In this document: piece after piece, positions 1 to 9,961 of the stretch | How positions within the stretch are numbered: position 1 is the first letter of the stretch | How the letters are laid out: each line of letters begins with the position of its first letter | Origin: Petunia secreta | Taxonomy: Eukaryota; Streptophyta; Magnoliopsida; Solanales; Solanaceae | Direction of reading: 5' to 3' | Length of the DNA stretch: 64,000 bases | NCBI GenBank assembly: GCA_029990175.1 | Contig: JARKIP010000017.1 | Coordinates: 27,763,001 to 27,827,000, forward strand | Made by a program: the position numbers and the translations under genes | The notes under the pieces: model-generated | Seen by the model: only the letters and a program-made list of their open reading frames with translations | Databases searched by the model: none | Told to the model about the DNA's origin: nothing

Positions 1-963
1 CTTGAATCAAATCACCCTTGACTCACAAAATTCAAACTGTATCACATAAATTGAGAGTGAAAGGGTAATATAACTCCAAGAATCGTAAGACCAGTTCTAT
101 TCCATGGAGTATAACATACAAAACTATGAACTAGTAAAATAAATTCCTAAAGATTTTTTTTCCTAAGTTTCACCATTAGAAATTGATACCAGCACTGATT
201 AGTCTCCCAATTTCGAAAAGTATAGCTGGGGAATACGAACTAACTATACTACTCCGTCGACTCCAAAACATGATCGGCGCGCTTTTCAGGATCCTATAAC
301 GTACAATAAGCAGCATGAATCTTCATGAACTCGTCTGCTGATGTGTCCTTTGCAGCAACATCTGTATGATCTACTCTAGCTAATCTCCTATACGCCGCCT
401 TGATCTCCTTGCTCGTTGCGTTTCTCGAAATTCCAAGAGTTTCATAAAACGAACCTGCCGGAGACGTAGAAACTTATGATGCTGATGTGATGGCGCAGGT
501 TGCCCTAGAGGCCACGGAGAAGGAAGTAGATCGCTGTCGAAGTTTGATGAATGATGGCGGGGAGGCTACACATATATATAGAGAGATTATGTTAAAGATA
601 TTTTGGACAACCGGTATAACTGACCGCACTCATTTCAGCTTAATCCGTTGAATATTTCCTTAAAAAGATCTTGATTCAAGTTATACCAACCAATAAAAAC
701 GTGTTATTTGTTTATAAATATACACTATTATCATTTAACCATTGTTAATATACATTCGCTATCAATTACTTTACTTTACCTTAATTATTTGTTATGAACC
801 TATGATTGAGTGTAAACTTCCGATGTGGATAAAATTTTACCCATCTATCTTCTCTCTTCTTAAAATTCTGAATATGTCCAGTTCGATATTTGTCATTTGA
901 TAGTCTTTATCCATTTGGATGCGGATATAGCAATGAACGTAGGTACACATTCTTTTAGGCGTG
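1..963. repeat. J11 unit 1, left part
   Basis: This is the left part of the first of three copies of a roughly 5.6-kb host unit carrying a DnaJ J11-like gene. It runs in parallel with 56042-56902 (unit 3, very close by eye) and with about 50440-51555 (unit 2, more diverged). It contains the pseudogene at 187-562. The rest (1-186 and 563-963) is AT-rich non-coding sequence in which I see no further gene. The copy stops where an LTR element enters after TTTTAGGCGTG. Its right part resumes at about 9894. Confidence 0.8.
187..562 (-). pseudogene. J11-like DnaJ pseudogene, unit 1
   Basis: This is a degenerate copy of the J-domain gene at 50622-51074. Read on the minus strand it still matches the end of the transit-peptide region, the J-domain and the C-terminus. 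Three lesions show it is dead. The first part of the gene, with the start codon and about 27 codons, is deleted: the sequence jumps from the GATGGCGG region (about 562) to the upstream TATA stretch. A TAA stop lies in the Ser/Thr-rich linker near 474-476. The HPD triad that stimulates Hsp70 ATPase reads HTD (near 362-370). The normal stop codon is also lost (GGTATC in place of GGTAG). The pseudogene at 56228-56604 shares the lesions. Host gene family: plastid J-domain co-chaperones. Confidence 0.85.
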
Positions 964-2163
964 TGTTTCTCCCAAACGCACATGCAAGTATACATGGTCG
1001 ACAAGTAATAAAGTGATAAGATTGAGTATCATTCCACGAGGACTATTGTTCAGACTGAATCCTAACAAACAATTTCCCAAAAACTATTCAGGGATCTTTT
1101 TCGATGATTGTAGATTTTACTAACTAACAATAATTAAAAGCAAGTAATAAAGTCAAGTAATAGATAACAAGTTATGGGTTGTTATCAATAAAAGAGAGAC
1201 GGTCCAGAGTCAGAGATACAAACAACCCAGTTGAGTTTTCTAGTTGATTCTACTTCTCGATTTCCTAGATTCCTAACTAACAGGTTAATTCTATTCGTGA
1301 AAACCTGTTGATTCTTCACGAGTCTGTGCAAGCTACTCTAACGCCTATATGTCTATGGTGTTAAATCACATGCATGCATTAAAAAACTCTGTATTTAGCT
1401 AAGCAAGGCGGATAGGTATATGTCTATCCTACCCGCAAATCGATTCCCTAATGCCCAGGTTCACAATCAAGCCATATTCTTTCTTATTGCGTTCACAAGT
1501 TCCCTCTGTCGAGTTCAACTTGTAAACCGTAGATATTGTTCAATTATCCGGCCCTAATAACCAAAAAATTAGGCTAAAGAAAGAATAAACAATCTGTAAC
1601 GGTAAATCGATAGGAAGAAATCAACTTTCAAACATAAACCTTCATGTAATTGCCCTAACTCTAGAACGAACAAACTATAGGATTAAGGAGAAGAATAAGA
1701 GAAAGAGAGAAAGAACTTGATTAGAAGACATCTAGGGCTCCTCTGCTCTCCTCCACGTCCAATCTCCTAAAAAGACCTCCTAATAATGTATTTATAGTGT
1801 TTACAAAGTCCTACCATAAGTTAAACCAAAGCCTAAGCTAAGTTGGAAAAGTTGGGGTCGCTGAACTTCAAGCCACAAGGCAAGCGTCGCATGGCTCATA
1901 GCCTCTGGATGTCGTGCGCTATACCCTAAGCGTCGCATGGCTCATAGCACTCAAAGTCTGAAGTTGTGACAGATCTACAGCTTGAACCATAGCTTTGCCT
2001 TCTAATGCCGTATCCCACAACTAGCTAAGTTCATCAACTTCTTGCTCGATTATATCCATCTTCGCTCTATTTGCATTCGTATTCATCCAAACCATTCCTA
2101 AAATCATAAACACAATAAGTGAGGAAATATTATGGTAAAATAGGAAAATATTGCCAAACATCA
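964..2163 (-). repeat. 3' LTR of Athila/Tat-like element 1
   Basis: On the minus strand this LTR starts TGATGTTTGGCA (right edge, 2163) and ends GGGAGAAACA (left edge, 964), giving TG...CA ends. It is about 1.2 kb long. The left 300 bases match the truncated 5' LTR at 5409-5710 and the whole LTR matches 56903-58119. A CCCCACACTTAG block just outside (2167-2178) is the polypurine tract seen from the plus strand. No protein-coding potential was found. Confidence 0.8.
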
Positions 2164-3780
2164 CCACCCCACACTTAGACCTTTGCTCGCCCTCGAGCAA
2201 TTACCAAAACTAACTCCCCAACTAAATACCAACACTTGATAGAATAGGTCTACCTATGGTTATGGTTGATACCGACCATTAATCAAGAGCATAAACACAT
2301 ACCATGTGACCTACAACATGCCGAAAATTCACCAAATTTTAAAACACTAGAACAACCAACTCAAGACATCTCGATCTCAAAAACCGACTCAATTAAACCA
2401 AGCTTTCGTAAAATCACACCCATTCACTCAACCAAGAAGTCAATAACTTCACCTATCTCGCACAAACCATGTGCCCTCACAAAAAATAATCAAGAGCGCG
2501 TCCTAAATATTACAGAAAGAATAAATTTCAAGAATAGATTAGGGACATAATAAAGAAAGAATTCACTCGCTCTCAAAAAAGAAGTACACGTATCACACAC
2601 AACGTACCATAGGCCTGCTCGTAGTGTCGGACTCTACTAATGTAAGCTCACTCCAATCGGGATTAACTAGGACTTTAAGGGTTGTAATGTAGGCTAAAGG
2701 ACGGGTAGGATAAATATGGATAAAATAGTGACTACTTCCCTAAGTACTTTAATACATCACTTTAATTTTTATTTTCACCATTCTTCTCAAAACTAACCAA
2801 ACAACCGCCCAAATATGCATTCAAAAACTCCCTTTCAACTTTAAGCAATTTACAACTTTACTTTTTGCACAATACTAGCAAGGATTGAGATTTTTTTTTT
2901 TGTTTTCTTTATTTTTCTCTTTTTTTCATTTTTTTTCTTTTCAATAATTTTTTCTCAATCTTGCCAATGATTCTTTTTCAAAATGCACCATATTTTTTTC
3001 TTTCATTGGTTCCACTCAAAATCCATCCAGTTTCTCCAACCACAATTCCACAAACAAAAGTATTTTTCAATTAAAGTGCTCTAAGGAGTACGGGTTCAAA
3101 AGAAGGAAATTACGAACAAAAGGGATAAGGCTTGTAATGTGGGTGCCAACAAAAAGATCAATAGTCTCAAAAGGGCTTAATAAGGATAATATTAAAGGTT
3201 AGGCTAATCAAGACTAAAAGGGCTTATCAAAGAAACACCTGTATCATCTCCCGACTAGTGCAAACCTAGAATTTTGCTTTGAACACACACGGGGCAAGTT
3301 CTAGACATCAATATGCAAGCACGGAACATAAGAAAGGATACTCCACATCACACATAGCACATAGTTCACTCAAGATTGTTTCATTCCAACTCTCGGTGTA
3401 AGCAAATAAGGTGCAACTCTTGAAATTTAAGCACTAAGGCATAATGGTTCACAAAAGAGTCAAGTAATTGAACCTAAGCGTCTCAAGAAAGTCATTCAAA
3501 TTTTTCTAGGCATGCATCACAATTTAAGACCAAAAGGGATTCAAAGATAACATATGCTCAAGTCCAAATTCACCGGTATCAAACAAACCAAAGGCACCTA
3601 GCATTCTACCATTTTTCCTAAAGATACGCTACTAACTAATAATCTACTACTCCTAAAAATAAAAAGTACCCGGTTCAAAGGTCTACCCATAGAAAAGAAC
3701 CGAGACCATAAGAAAAACCCCGGGGTGGACGACATGTACCACTAACTAAAACTAAAAAGAAAATCTTTTTGGAAATTTTC

Positions 3781-3827
<47 letters not shown>

Positions 3828-4240
3828 GCATTTTTTACATATTAAAGCAAGAAACAAATAAAAATAAAGTCAAGTGACAAAAATAAAAATTGCTAAAAAG
3901 AAATTCCAAATGGTAAAGTCATCCATAACCTCAAAAAGAACGGAAGTTCTCCCATCCCACACTTAGAATCAATCGATGTCCTCAGTGCGAACAAGTAAAT
4001 GAATTAATATTGTAAGTGGGTAAGAAACTCCTTGAAAGCTCTAACCCTTGGTGCTAGCATCCTCCAAGCTTGTGTATAGCATGTGGTACTCAGACTTCAC
4101 CCAACAGGTCATTAATATTAAGTAGGGGTGAGGACACCCCACACTTAAACTCGACATTACATGAACCTGCAATCCAAAGAATCACCCAAAGTAATATACA
4201 ACCATAAAAATAATAAAAAAATAAAATAAAAGTAAAGCAA
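2164..4240 (-). other. Non-coding interior of element 1
   Basis: This is the 3' half of element 1, between its ORF and the 3' LTR. It holds no convincing ORF; a 94-codon plus-strand frame at 2266-2550 is not conserved in the sister copy at 58220-58464. It contains three CCCACACTTA motifs (about 2168, 3956, 4138), the reverse of AGTGTGGG-type purine blocks typical of this element class, and a simple repeat at 3784-3827. Confidence 0.6.
3784..3827. repeat. (TA)n microsatellite followed by poly-T
   Basis: There are about 13-14 TA dinucleotides followed directly by a run of 17 T. It lies in the non-coding interior of element 1. A length polymorphism between individuals is likely. Confidence 0.95.
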
Positions 4241-4246
4241 GCAAAT

Positions 4247-4295
4247 TGGGTTGCCTCCCAAAAATCGCTTGATTTAACATCGCGGCACGACGAAG
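4247..4295 (-). other. Conserved post-ORF block with GGGAGGCAACCC
   Basis: On the minus strand this reads CGTGCCGCGATGTTAAATCA followed by an AGCG...GGGAGGCAACCC stretch. It matches 7953-8002 in element 2 almost base for base while the surrounding non-coding sequence differs. Blocks of this kind after an ORF are familiar from Athila/Tat elements. GGG...CCC can form a small hairpin. Role unknown. Confidence 0.6.
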
Positions 4296-4457
4296 ACAAT
4301 TTCATCACTTTTGCCTCTACCTTGAACTTATGAATTGAATTCCAAACGTTGCCTCAAGCTTAGGACTATGGTATTGGGGTGGTGGCAAAAATACAAAAGA
4401 ACCAAGCAACCAATATCGCATTTTACACTTCTTAGCCTTTAAATGAGGGATGTCTTT

Positions 4458-5294
4458 TTATCGCCTCGACATCACAAACTTTAAAATATAAGCACCTTGT
4501 TCCCCCTCTTTTGGTTTCCTCATAGGCTCGGGTGGCTCAATTTTCATGTCACCATCCAAACACAATGTTGAAAAATGATTGGAATGAGGTTCAATGTACT
4601 TCAATTCTAAAATTGCATTACTTTTGACACCCTCACTTGCACAAACACTAGAGTCCTCAAATATGATGTTTTCTTTTTCCTCACTTGACTCTAATGTAAG
4701 TTCGTCAACTTCAGCATCATCAACTAATATTGGGTCGAATGATAGAAATTCCATTTTTTTCTCCTCAAATTGGTTCCTAAGCTCTTCTATCTCAAATCTA
4801 CTATTTACGAAAATTGATAATTGGGCATTAGACACCTCAACCATATCACTCAAATTTTCCTCTAAATCATGAATAGCTAAGCCAAATTGATCAATTTCTT
4901 GTGTGAGATCCACTCTTTCTTCCATAAATTGTCTCGTCATATTTGTAAGGTCATTCTTGAAATCCCCATAAGCTTCTCAGAGTTTGGCTTGCTCCACTAG
5001 CCAAGTTTGGCTGACAACCTGCACTTAATCGTTCCTGTCTAACTCACAAACATTATTAGGATCATCACATACATTGATAGGGGAAGAAGTATGACACTTG
5101 GGACAACTATTCCACAGACCACCACACAATTTGTAAAAGTTCCAGTCATAGGTTTAGGAAAATTCACATAACCAGTCTCGCAGGGTCGAAAGACTTGGAC
5201 AATTTTCCCACAAGTGAATTCCTCCACACAGTAAACAATGATCATCAAACTTTGAGCAACTATCATTCGACCAGTTTTCATTAAAAGATGTCAT
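4458..5294 (-). pseudogene. Broken ORF of element 1 (zinc-knuckle protein)
   Basis: This is the homologue of the intact 347-codon ORF at 6899-7942, recognisable over most of its length. The likely start is the ATG at 5292-5294, preceding MTSFNENWSN as in element 2. A knuckle-like C-x2-C-x3-H-x4-C motif (CLLCGGIHLWENC) is well kept near the N-terminus. The frame ends at a TAA near 5153, resumes in another frame at a second Cys motif (CGGLWNSCPKC), meets another stop, then stays open as 160 codons from 4940 to 4458. That last part has the acidic coiled-coil-like region and the conserved FDGDMKIEP-like segment (here LDGDMKIEP). Unlike element 2, the frame stops after FVMSRR. No function is known to me; it does not look like reverse transcriptase, integrase or protease. 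Confidence 0.75.
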
Positions 5295-5384
5295 GTTAAC
5301 AAGTAACAAAATAATAAATTAGACAAAATTTAACCTGAATAGAAAATAATAAATCGTTAAAAAAGAAAAAAGTCAATTATTTAG

Positions 5385-5402
5385 TCCCCGGCAACAGCGC
5401 CA
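5385..5402 (-). other. Primer-binding site, tRNA-Asp type
   Basis: The minus strand reads TGGCGCTGTTGCCGGGGA, six bases inside the 5' LTR end. It differs by one base from the site at 6788-6805. This is the classic Athila/Tat primer site and fixes the orientation of element 1. Confidence 0.9.
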
Positions 5403-5408
5403 AAAACT

Positions 5409-5710
5409 TGTTGCTCCCAAATGCATACGCAAGTATACGTGGTCGACAAGTAATAAAGTGATAATATTGAGTATCGTTTCCACGAGGACTATTGTTCAGA
5501 CTGAATCCTGACAAACAATTTCCCAAAAACTATTCAGGGATCTTTTTCGATGATTGTATTACTAACTAACAATAACTAAAAGCAAGTAATAAAGTCAAGT
5601 AATAGAGAATAAATTATGGGTTGTTATCAATAAAAGAGAGACGGTCCAGAGTCAGAGATACAAACAATCCAGTTGAGTTTTTCAGTTGATTCTACTTCTC
5701 GATTTCCTAG
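5409..5710 (-). repeat. Truncated 5' LTR of element 1
   Basis: These are the first 302 bases (plus coordinates) of the LTR, matching 964-1270. The match stops exactly at GATTTCCTAG, where element 2 begins with TGATGTTGGGC. The remainder of this LTR is not found on the other side of element 2, so the right flank was lost. Confidence 0.85.
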
Positions 5711-6781
5711 TGATGTTGGGCATATTTCTTGTATTTCCAACGTTAATTAATATTCACTTTTACTTGACTTTGCTGTTAATTGTGCCCAACATTGCTTAAT
5801 TAGCAATATTACATTGATCTAATGTGTTTGTGTTGACTTAGGTATAATCTCTAAAGAATTGGAGCAAATTGGAGCTTGATTCATACAAGAACAAGGAAGA
5901 AGTAGCGGGTACAGCCACGGATGCTTGGCATGCTCCGGTGTATGCACCGTAAAACAGTCCCAGAGTAGCTTGAATTAACTAAAAACGTGGGCCACCTATT
6001 GTACTCCGTATTTAAACCCTTGTAAACATATTTTTAGGGGGGGATTACATACTTTTGGAGGCAAGAACCCTTGGGGAGGCATAGAGACGCTAAAGATGGG
6101 TTGGAGCTCAATATCTACATTGAGTTTTCTTCTCTTTTCTCTAATTTAGTTTGTCTAGTCTATAGTTGTGGGATTCTCCATGAATGTTGACTTTCGGATG
6201 TTGATTTGATTTTATTGATTTATATTATTGGGTTATTTATTCGTATCCTGAGCCTAATTATTTGATTGCTTTATCACCAATTGAATACTATTTATGAACC
6301 TAGGGTTGAACTCGAATGTGAGAACCACAGGTTGCAATAGGATTGAATATAGCGTGTTCCTAAACCTGGACATCGAGGAATGGTTTCGCGGTTAGGATAG
6401 AAATATACCTAACAGTCATGCTTAGTCACTATACAGGAGAAGCACATGCATTCTTGTTAACTCTAATTCCATAGACATATAGGCATTAGGTTGGCTTGAA
6501 TAGGTGAGCAGGGTATCGAAAGAGTCCTGTGAGTAATATTAACCCTGTAATTAGTAACCCAGATAAATTGATTTAGTAAGATTAACTGAAGAATTCAACA
6601 AGATTGGCAGATATCCCATGACCCTAGGCTATTATCCCTTATTGAATCCTTCTTGCGTAGATAATTAGGAATTGTCTGATTTAGTTAGTAGTTAATCAAT
6701 AGTCCTCGTGGGAACGATACTTTTCTTATCACTTTATTACTTGATCGACCGCGTATACTTGCGTGTGCGTTTGGAGCGACA
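5711..6781 (+). repeat. 5' LTR of element 2
   Basis: It starts TGATGTTGGGCATATTTC and ends TTTGGAGCGACA, followed by AGTTTT and the PBS. It is about 1.07 kb. The end region (AGTCCTCGTGGGAACGATAC ... CTTGCGTGTGCG) matches the corresponding end of the element 1 LTR in inverse orientation, showing family relationship. A TATTTAAA stretch near 6009 could be a core promoter. Confidence 0.8.
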
Positions 6782-6787
6782 AGTTTT

Positions 6788-6805
6788 TGGCGCCGTTGCC
6801 GGGGA
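6788..6805 (+). other. Primer-binding site, tRNA-Asp type
   Basis: TGGCGCCGTTGCCGGGGA is placed six bases after the LTR end. It is complementary to the 3' end of tRNA-Asp, as in Athila and Tat/Ogre elements. Confidence 0.95.
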
Positions 6806-6898
6806 CTTAGAATTAGCCATTTTCTAGATTAGACTTTTACTTTTGTCTATTCAAGTTTTTCGTTTAATTTAGTTTAGTTTATTTCATTACTTATTAAC

Positions 6899-7942
6899 AT
6901 GGCATCTTTTAATGTAAATTGGTCGAATTTTGGCTACTCATATTTTGGTGCCCCTTGCATAATTTGTAATGGACGTCACTTGTGGGAAGATTTTCGACAT
7001 CTTAATGTCCTACATAACTATTTATCTAGTCGTTCCTCTACAACCTTTGATCAGAACTGCTGTCAATTGTGTGGTGGTTTGTGGAACGATTGTCCTAAGT
7101 GTCGTACTCCTTCTTCAAGTAATATTCATGATAATACTAACCTTGCTTGTGAGATTGATAGGAGCAACAAAGTGCAGGATGCATCACAAAAAGAGGAAAA
7201 TTCCGAAGAGGTGGAGATCGTGAGCGAAAATTGGCTAATGGAACAATCCCAACGGTTAGATGCATTTGGGGGTCTTCTTGATGATATTACAAGTGCAGCT
7301 AAGTGCTCTATAGAATGGAAAAGGGTACTCAAACAAGAGATCGACCGATTTGGCGATGCCATTCACGACCTTGAGGCTAATTTGATTGAAAAGACTGAAG
7401 CGTCTAAGTCTCAACAACCCATTGTTGTGGAGAGTATATTTGAGGTGGTTGAAGTCGAAGAAGAATTTAAGAGCCAATTTGAGGAGCTAAGTGTGGAGTT
7501 CCAACCATTTGATCTAATAGTAGTTAAGGATGCCAAAGATGAAAAATTAGCACTAGAGTCAAGTGAGGAAGTGAAAAATATAATGTTTGAAAACTCTAGT
7601 GTGTGTAAAAATGAGGATGTCAAAAGTGAAGCAAATCTGGAGTTAAGCCGCATAAGACCTCATTCCAAGCACTTTTCAATATTTTGTTTTGATGGCGACA
7701 TGAAGATCGAGCCTTTTGAGCAAATAGAAGAGTCACGGGATGAGGAACACTGTGCATATATTCTTAAATTTGTGATGCCGAGAAGACAAAACGACATCCC
7801 TCATTTAAAAGCCAAGACGTGCAAGATGCGACATTCATTGCTTGGCTATTTTGGTTTTATGCCACATCCTCAAGAGCATAGCCGTAAGCTTGAATGCAAT
7901 TTGGGAATTCGATTCATAACTTCGAGGTGGAGGAAAAAGTGA
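6899..7942 (+). CDS. Retroelement protein with Cys/His motifs, function unknown
   Basis: This 347-codon open frame is the only ORF of element 2. It starts with ATG about 95 bases after the PBS, the right place for a first retroelement ORF. The N-terminal 70 residues are Cys-rich: C20-x2-C23-x3-H27 (final Cys of the knuckle replaced by Phe32), then C55-x2-C58-G-G...C65-x2-C68. The related ORF of element 1 keeps a full C-x2-C-x3-H-x4-C at the same place, so nucleic-acid binding is a fair inference. Residues about 90-245 are acidic, charged and probably coiled-coil. Then comes FDGDMKIEP, and the last 60 residues are basic with PRR and a KAKTCKMRHS segment. Frame preservation in an otherwise non-coding element suggests recent activity or selection. 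I do not recognise a gag or pol domain. It could be a divergent gag or an accessory protein. Confidence 0.7.
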   Translation: MASFNVNWSNFGYSYFGAPCIICNGRHLWEDFRHLNVLHNYLSSRSSTTFDQNCCQLCGGLWNDCPKCRTPSSSNIHDNTNLACEIDRSNKVQDASQKEENSEEVEIVSENWLMEQSQRLDAFGGLLDDITSAAKCSIEWKRVLKQEIDRFGDAIHDLEANLIEKTEASKSQQPIVVESIFEVVEVEEEFKSQFEELSVEFQPFDLIVVKDAKDEKLALESSEEVKNIMFENSSVCKNEDVKSEANLELSRIRPHSKHFSIFCFDGDMKIEPFEQIEESRDEEHCAYILKFVMPRRQNDIPHLKAKTCKMRHSLLGYFGFMPHPQEHSRKLECNLGIRFITSRWRKK

Positions 7943-7952
7943 AGTTTGTACC

Positions 7953-8002
7953 CGTCGTGCCGCGACGTTAAATCAAGCGCTTCATGGGAGGCAACCCATG
8001 TT
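7953..8002 (+). other. Conserved post-ORF block with GGGAGGCAACCC
   Basis: The block CGTGCCGCGACGTTAAATCA then AGCGCTTCATGGGAGGCAACCC follows the stop codon closely. It is nearly identical to 4247-4295 (minus) in element 1. Conservation outside the ORF suggests a function at RNA level such as packaging or translation. That is inference. Confidence 0.6.
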
Positions 8003-9600
8003 TTATCATTTTTAGAGTAGTTAATCCGCATTTTCATTGAAAATAAAATAAAACAAAAAAAAAATAGAAAAGAACAAAAAGAATAGAATCTTGATGTATT
8101 TAACGTGTTTGTGTAGTGTTTTTACAGGATCCCAAGGCTCGAAATCGGTTGGATCAACGAAATAGCCGGTCCCGGACAACAAAAGGGAGCAAAGAAAACT
8201 GTTTTGAGGCCAGCACAGCCTTGCATGCGTCGCATGCTTGGCTGTGCCCAGTTGGTTTGGGTAAAACAAAAAAATAGGACGAGAGGCAGTATTGTGAAAG
8301 GAAAACGCCAGGGACTGTATGCTGATTTCTCTTCAAAACAGCCCCTGTGCGTCGCGCCAGGGGCTGTATGCTCAGCAAATTTTGAAAAAAAAAGAAAAAG
8401 GGTTTCTTAGGCAGTGTTGTGGGCGTAAGGCGCAGTGCACTGTATGGAGGAGGTAAGTTTTTTTCCAACTCCTTTATTTTCTTAAACACACGCACACAAC
8501 CAAACAAAAACAAAACACAAACAGAACGAAGAAAAGAAAAAGAAGCAGTGTACGAAGAACATAAAACAAAGAACAGACACGCTGCATCGTTGTGCTTTCC
8601 AGGTATGATTTCTCCTTACTCTCACCTTCTCCCTGAACTTCTCCCTTTTCCATGGAGCCACGACCTACTGGTTGTAGTATTACAATTGTTCTCATTCCTC
8701 TCCCCTTTGGTTTAGCTTTTACGTTAAGTGTATGATGAAAACATGTCGAAACTTGATTGTTTTTTATTGGTATTTGCTGTGGGGGGTGCGGTGATGCACC
8801 GTGATGAGCATATACGTAAGCTCCCGGAGTTGGGAGGTCCAATCATTAACAAACAGTGCATACACAAGCTGTCCAATTTACTGCACATAAGGTGTTTGAT
8901 AAAATTTCCCAATGAACAATTTGAGGTATTTTGCAAAGTCTGAGTAGTCAAATCAATTAGGGGGCATAAGTTGAACATATATTAGTTAGAATTAGGACAT
9001 GGGGCTGATTTTAAAGTGTTTTCTTATGAACGACACTCAATGCACTTTATTCCTACACTAGAAGTGTTGTTTTGCGCTTTGCTTGAGCGAACTATTGCCC
9101 CGTTGTGCAATTCACGGGCTGATTTTATTGCTTTGCTTAAAATAATATTTATCCATATTTTTTAGATGAAGTAGAGCACAAGTGTGGGGTGTGGGAACCC
9201 CGTTTGCACACTTTGGTTATTTTTAAACATGAGAAATATTTCAAGTAAAGAAGTGCACGTCGAGGGAAGTCTGAGTACCTCGCGAATGACACCATGAGTG
9301 TACTATGAGCATAAATTGATTGAATGTGAAATACACTTGAGCTTTAAGTGTGGGGTGCAAGCACCCCGTTTGCGCGTACTAGTTGGTCTGAATGAGTTTG
9401 TTGGCCTGAAATGATATGTGCGCAATAATGAGGGAAGTCTGAGTACCTCTATTACCACCCTTGTTTATTTGGTTATGTGCATTGAGGACAGTGCACAATT
9501 TTAAGTGTGGGGTGGGGAATTCCTATATTTTGGTTACTACTATTTTTATTTTTGTCAATTGACATTGTTTTATTTATTTCTTGCTTTCTAGTTTAGTTAT
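8003..9600 (+). other. Non-coding 3' region of element 2
   Basis: I see no credible gene here. A 98-codon frame at 8419-8715 lacks any family signature. The region holds a short palindromic stretch GCATGCGTCGCATGC (about 8223-8237) and three AAGTGTGGGGTG motifs before 9520, the last being the probable polypurine tract. An LTR should follow the tract but does not. Confidence 0.6.
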
Positions 9601-9893
9601 AAAATCAAATCAACATCCGAAAGTCAACATTCATGGAGAATCCCACAACTATAGACTAGACAAACTAAATTAGAGAAAAGAGAAGAAAACTCAATGTAGA
9701 TATTGAGCTCGAACCCATCTTTAGCGTCTCTATGCCTCCCCAAGGGTTCTTGCCTCCAAAAGTACGTAATCCCCCCTAAAAATATGTTTACAAGGGTTTA
9801 AATACGGAGTACAATAGGTGGCCCACGTTTTTAGTTAATTCAAGTTACTCTGGGACTGTTTTACGGTGCATACACCGGAGCATGCCAAGCATG
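9601..9893 (-). repeat. Inverted fragment of the element 2 LTR
   Basis: The sequence is the reverse complement of about 5923-6211, the middle of the element 2 LTR. The match starts at AAAATCAAATCAACATCC and ends at CATGCCAAGCAT, and is nearly perfect by eye. It marks the site where element 2 ended in a rearrangement rather than in a direct 3' LTR. Confidence 0.85.
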
Positions 9894-9936
9894 CCACACG
9901 ATCTAGCACTAATTAATGAGAGGAGCATATTAAGGG

Positions 9937-9961
9937 TCTCCCACGATCTGATCGTGGGAGA
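9937..9961. repeat. Perfect inverted repeat, 11-bp arms
   Basis: TCTCCCACGAT, spacer CTG, then ATCGTGGGAGA. The copy in unit 2 (about 52402-52426) has mismatches in the arms. It could be a small hairpin or a paired protein site. Confidence 0.9.

Larger units (their letters stand above)
964..5710 (-). mobile_element. Athila/Tat-like LTR element 1, non-autonomous
   Basis: This LTR retrotransposon is oriented on the minus strand. In plus coordinates it has its 3' LTR (964-2163), a non-coding region with repeated CCCACACTTA motifs (2164-4240), a broken single ORF (4458-5294), a tRNA-Asp-type primer site (5385-5402) and the 5' LTR. The 5' LTR is truncated at 5710 by a second element. The PBS and the AGTGTGGGG-type polypurine motifs are hallmarks of the Athila/Tat branch of Ty3/gypsy. 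No gag, protease, reverse transcriptase or integrase was seen, so I infer a non-autonomous element that depended on a relative. It inserted into the unit 1 ancestor. The same insertion is present in unit 3 at 56903 and absent in unit 2 near 51551-51556. Confidence 0.8.
5711..9600 (+). mobile_element. Athila/Tat-like LTR element 2, non-autonomous
   Basis: This second LTR element, on the plus strand, is inserted in the 5' LTR of element 1. Its order is 5' LTR (5711-6781), tRNA-Asp PBS (6788-6805), one ORF (6899-7942), the conserved GGGAGGCAACCC block, then about 1.6 kb of non-coding DNA with AGTGTGGGGTG motifs at about 9181, 9341 and 9503. A direct 3' LTR is missing; in its place is an inverted piece of the LTR (9601-9893). 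The same LTR start (TGATGTT), PBS and ORF family as element 1 show they are relatives. No pol domains were seen. Confidence 0.8.

Noticed and set aside
2266..2550. 94-codon plus-strand frame
   Set aside because: It lies antisense in the non-coding interior of an LTR element and is broken in the sister copy at 58220-58464.
8419..8715. 98-codon frame and overlapping frames downstream of the element 2 ORF
   Set aside because: Low-complexity and hydrophobic, no family signature, no counterpart in element 1.
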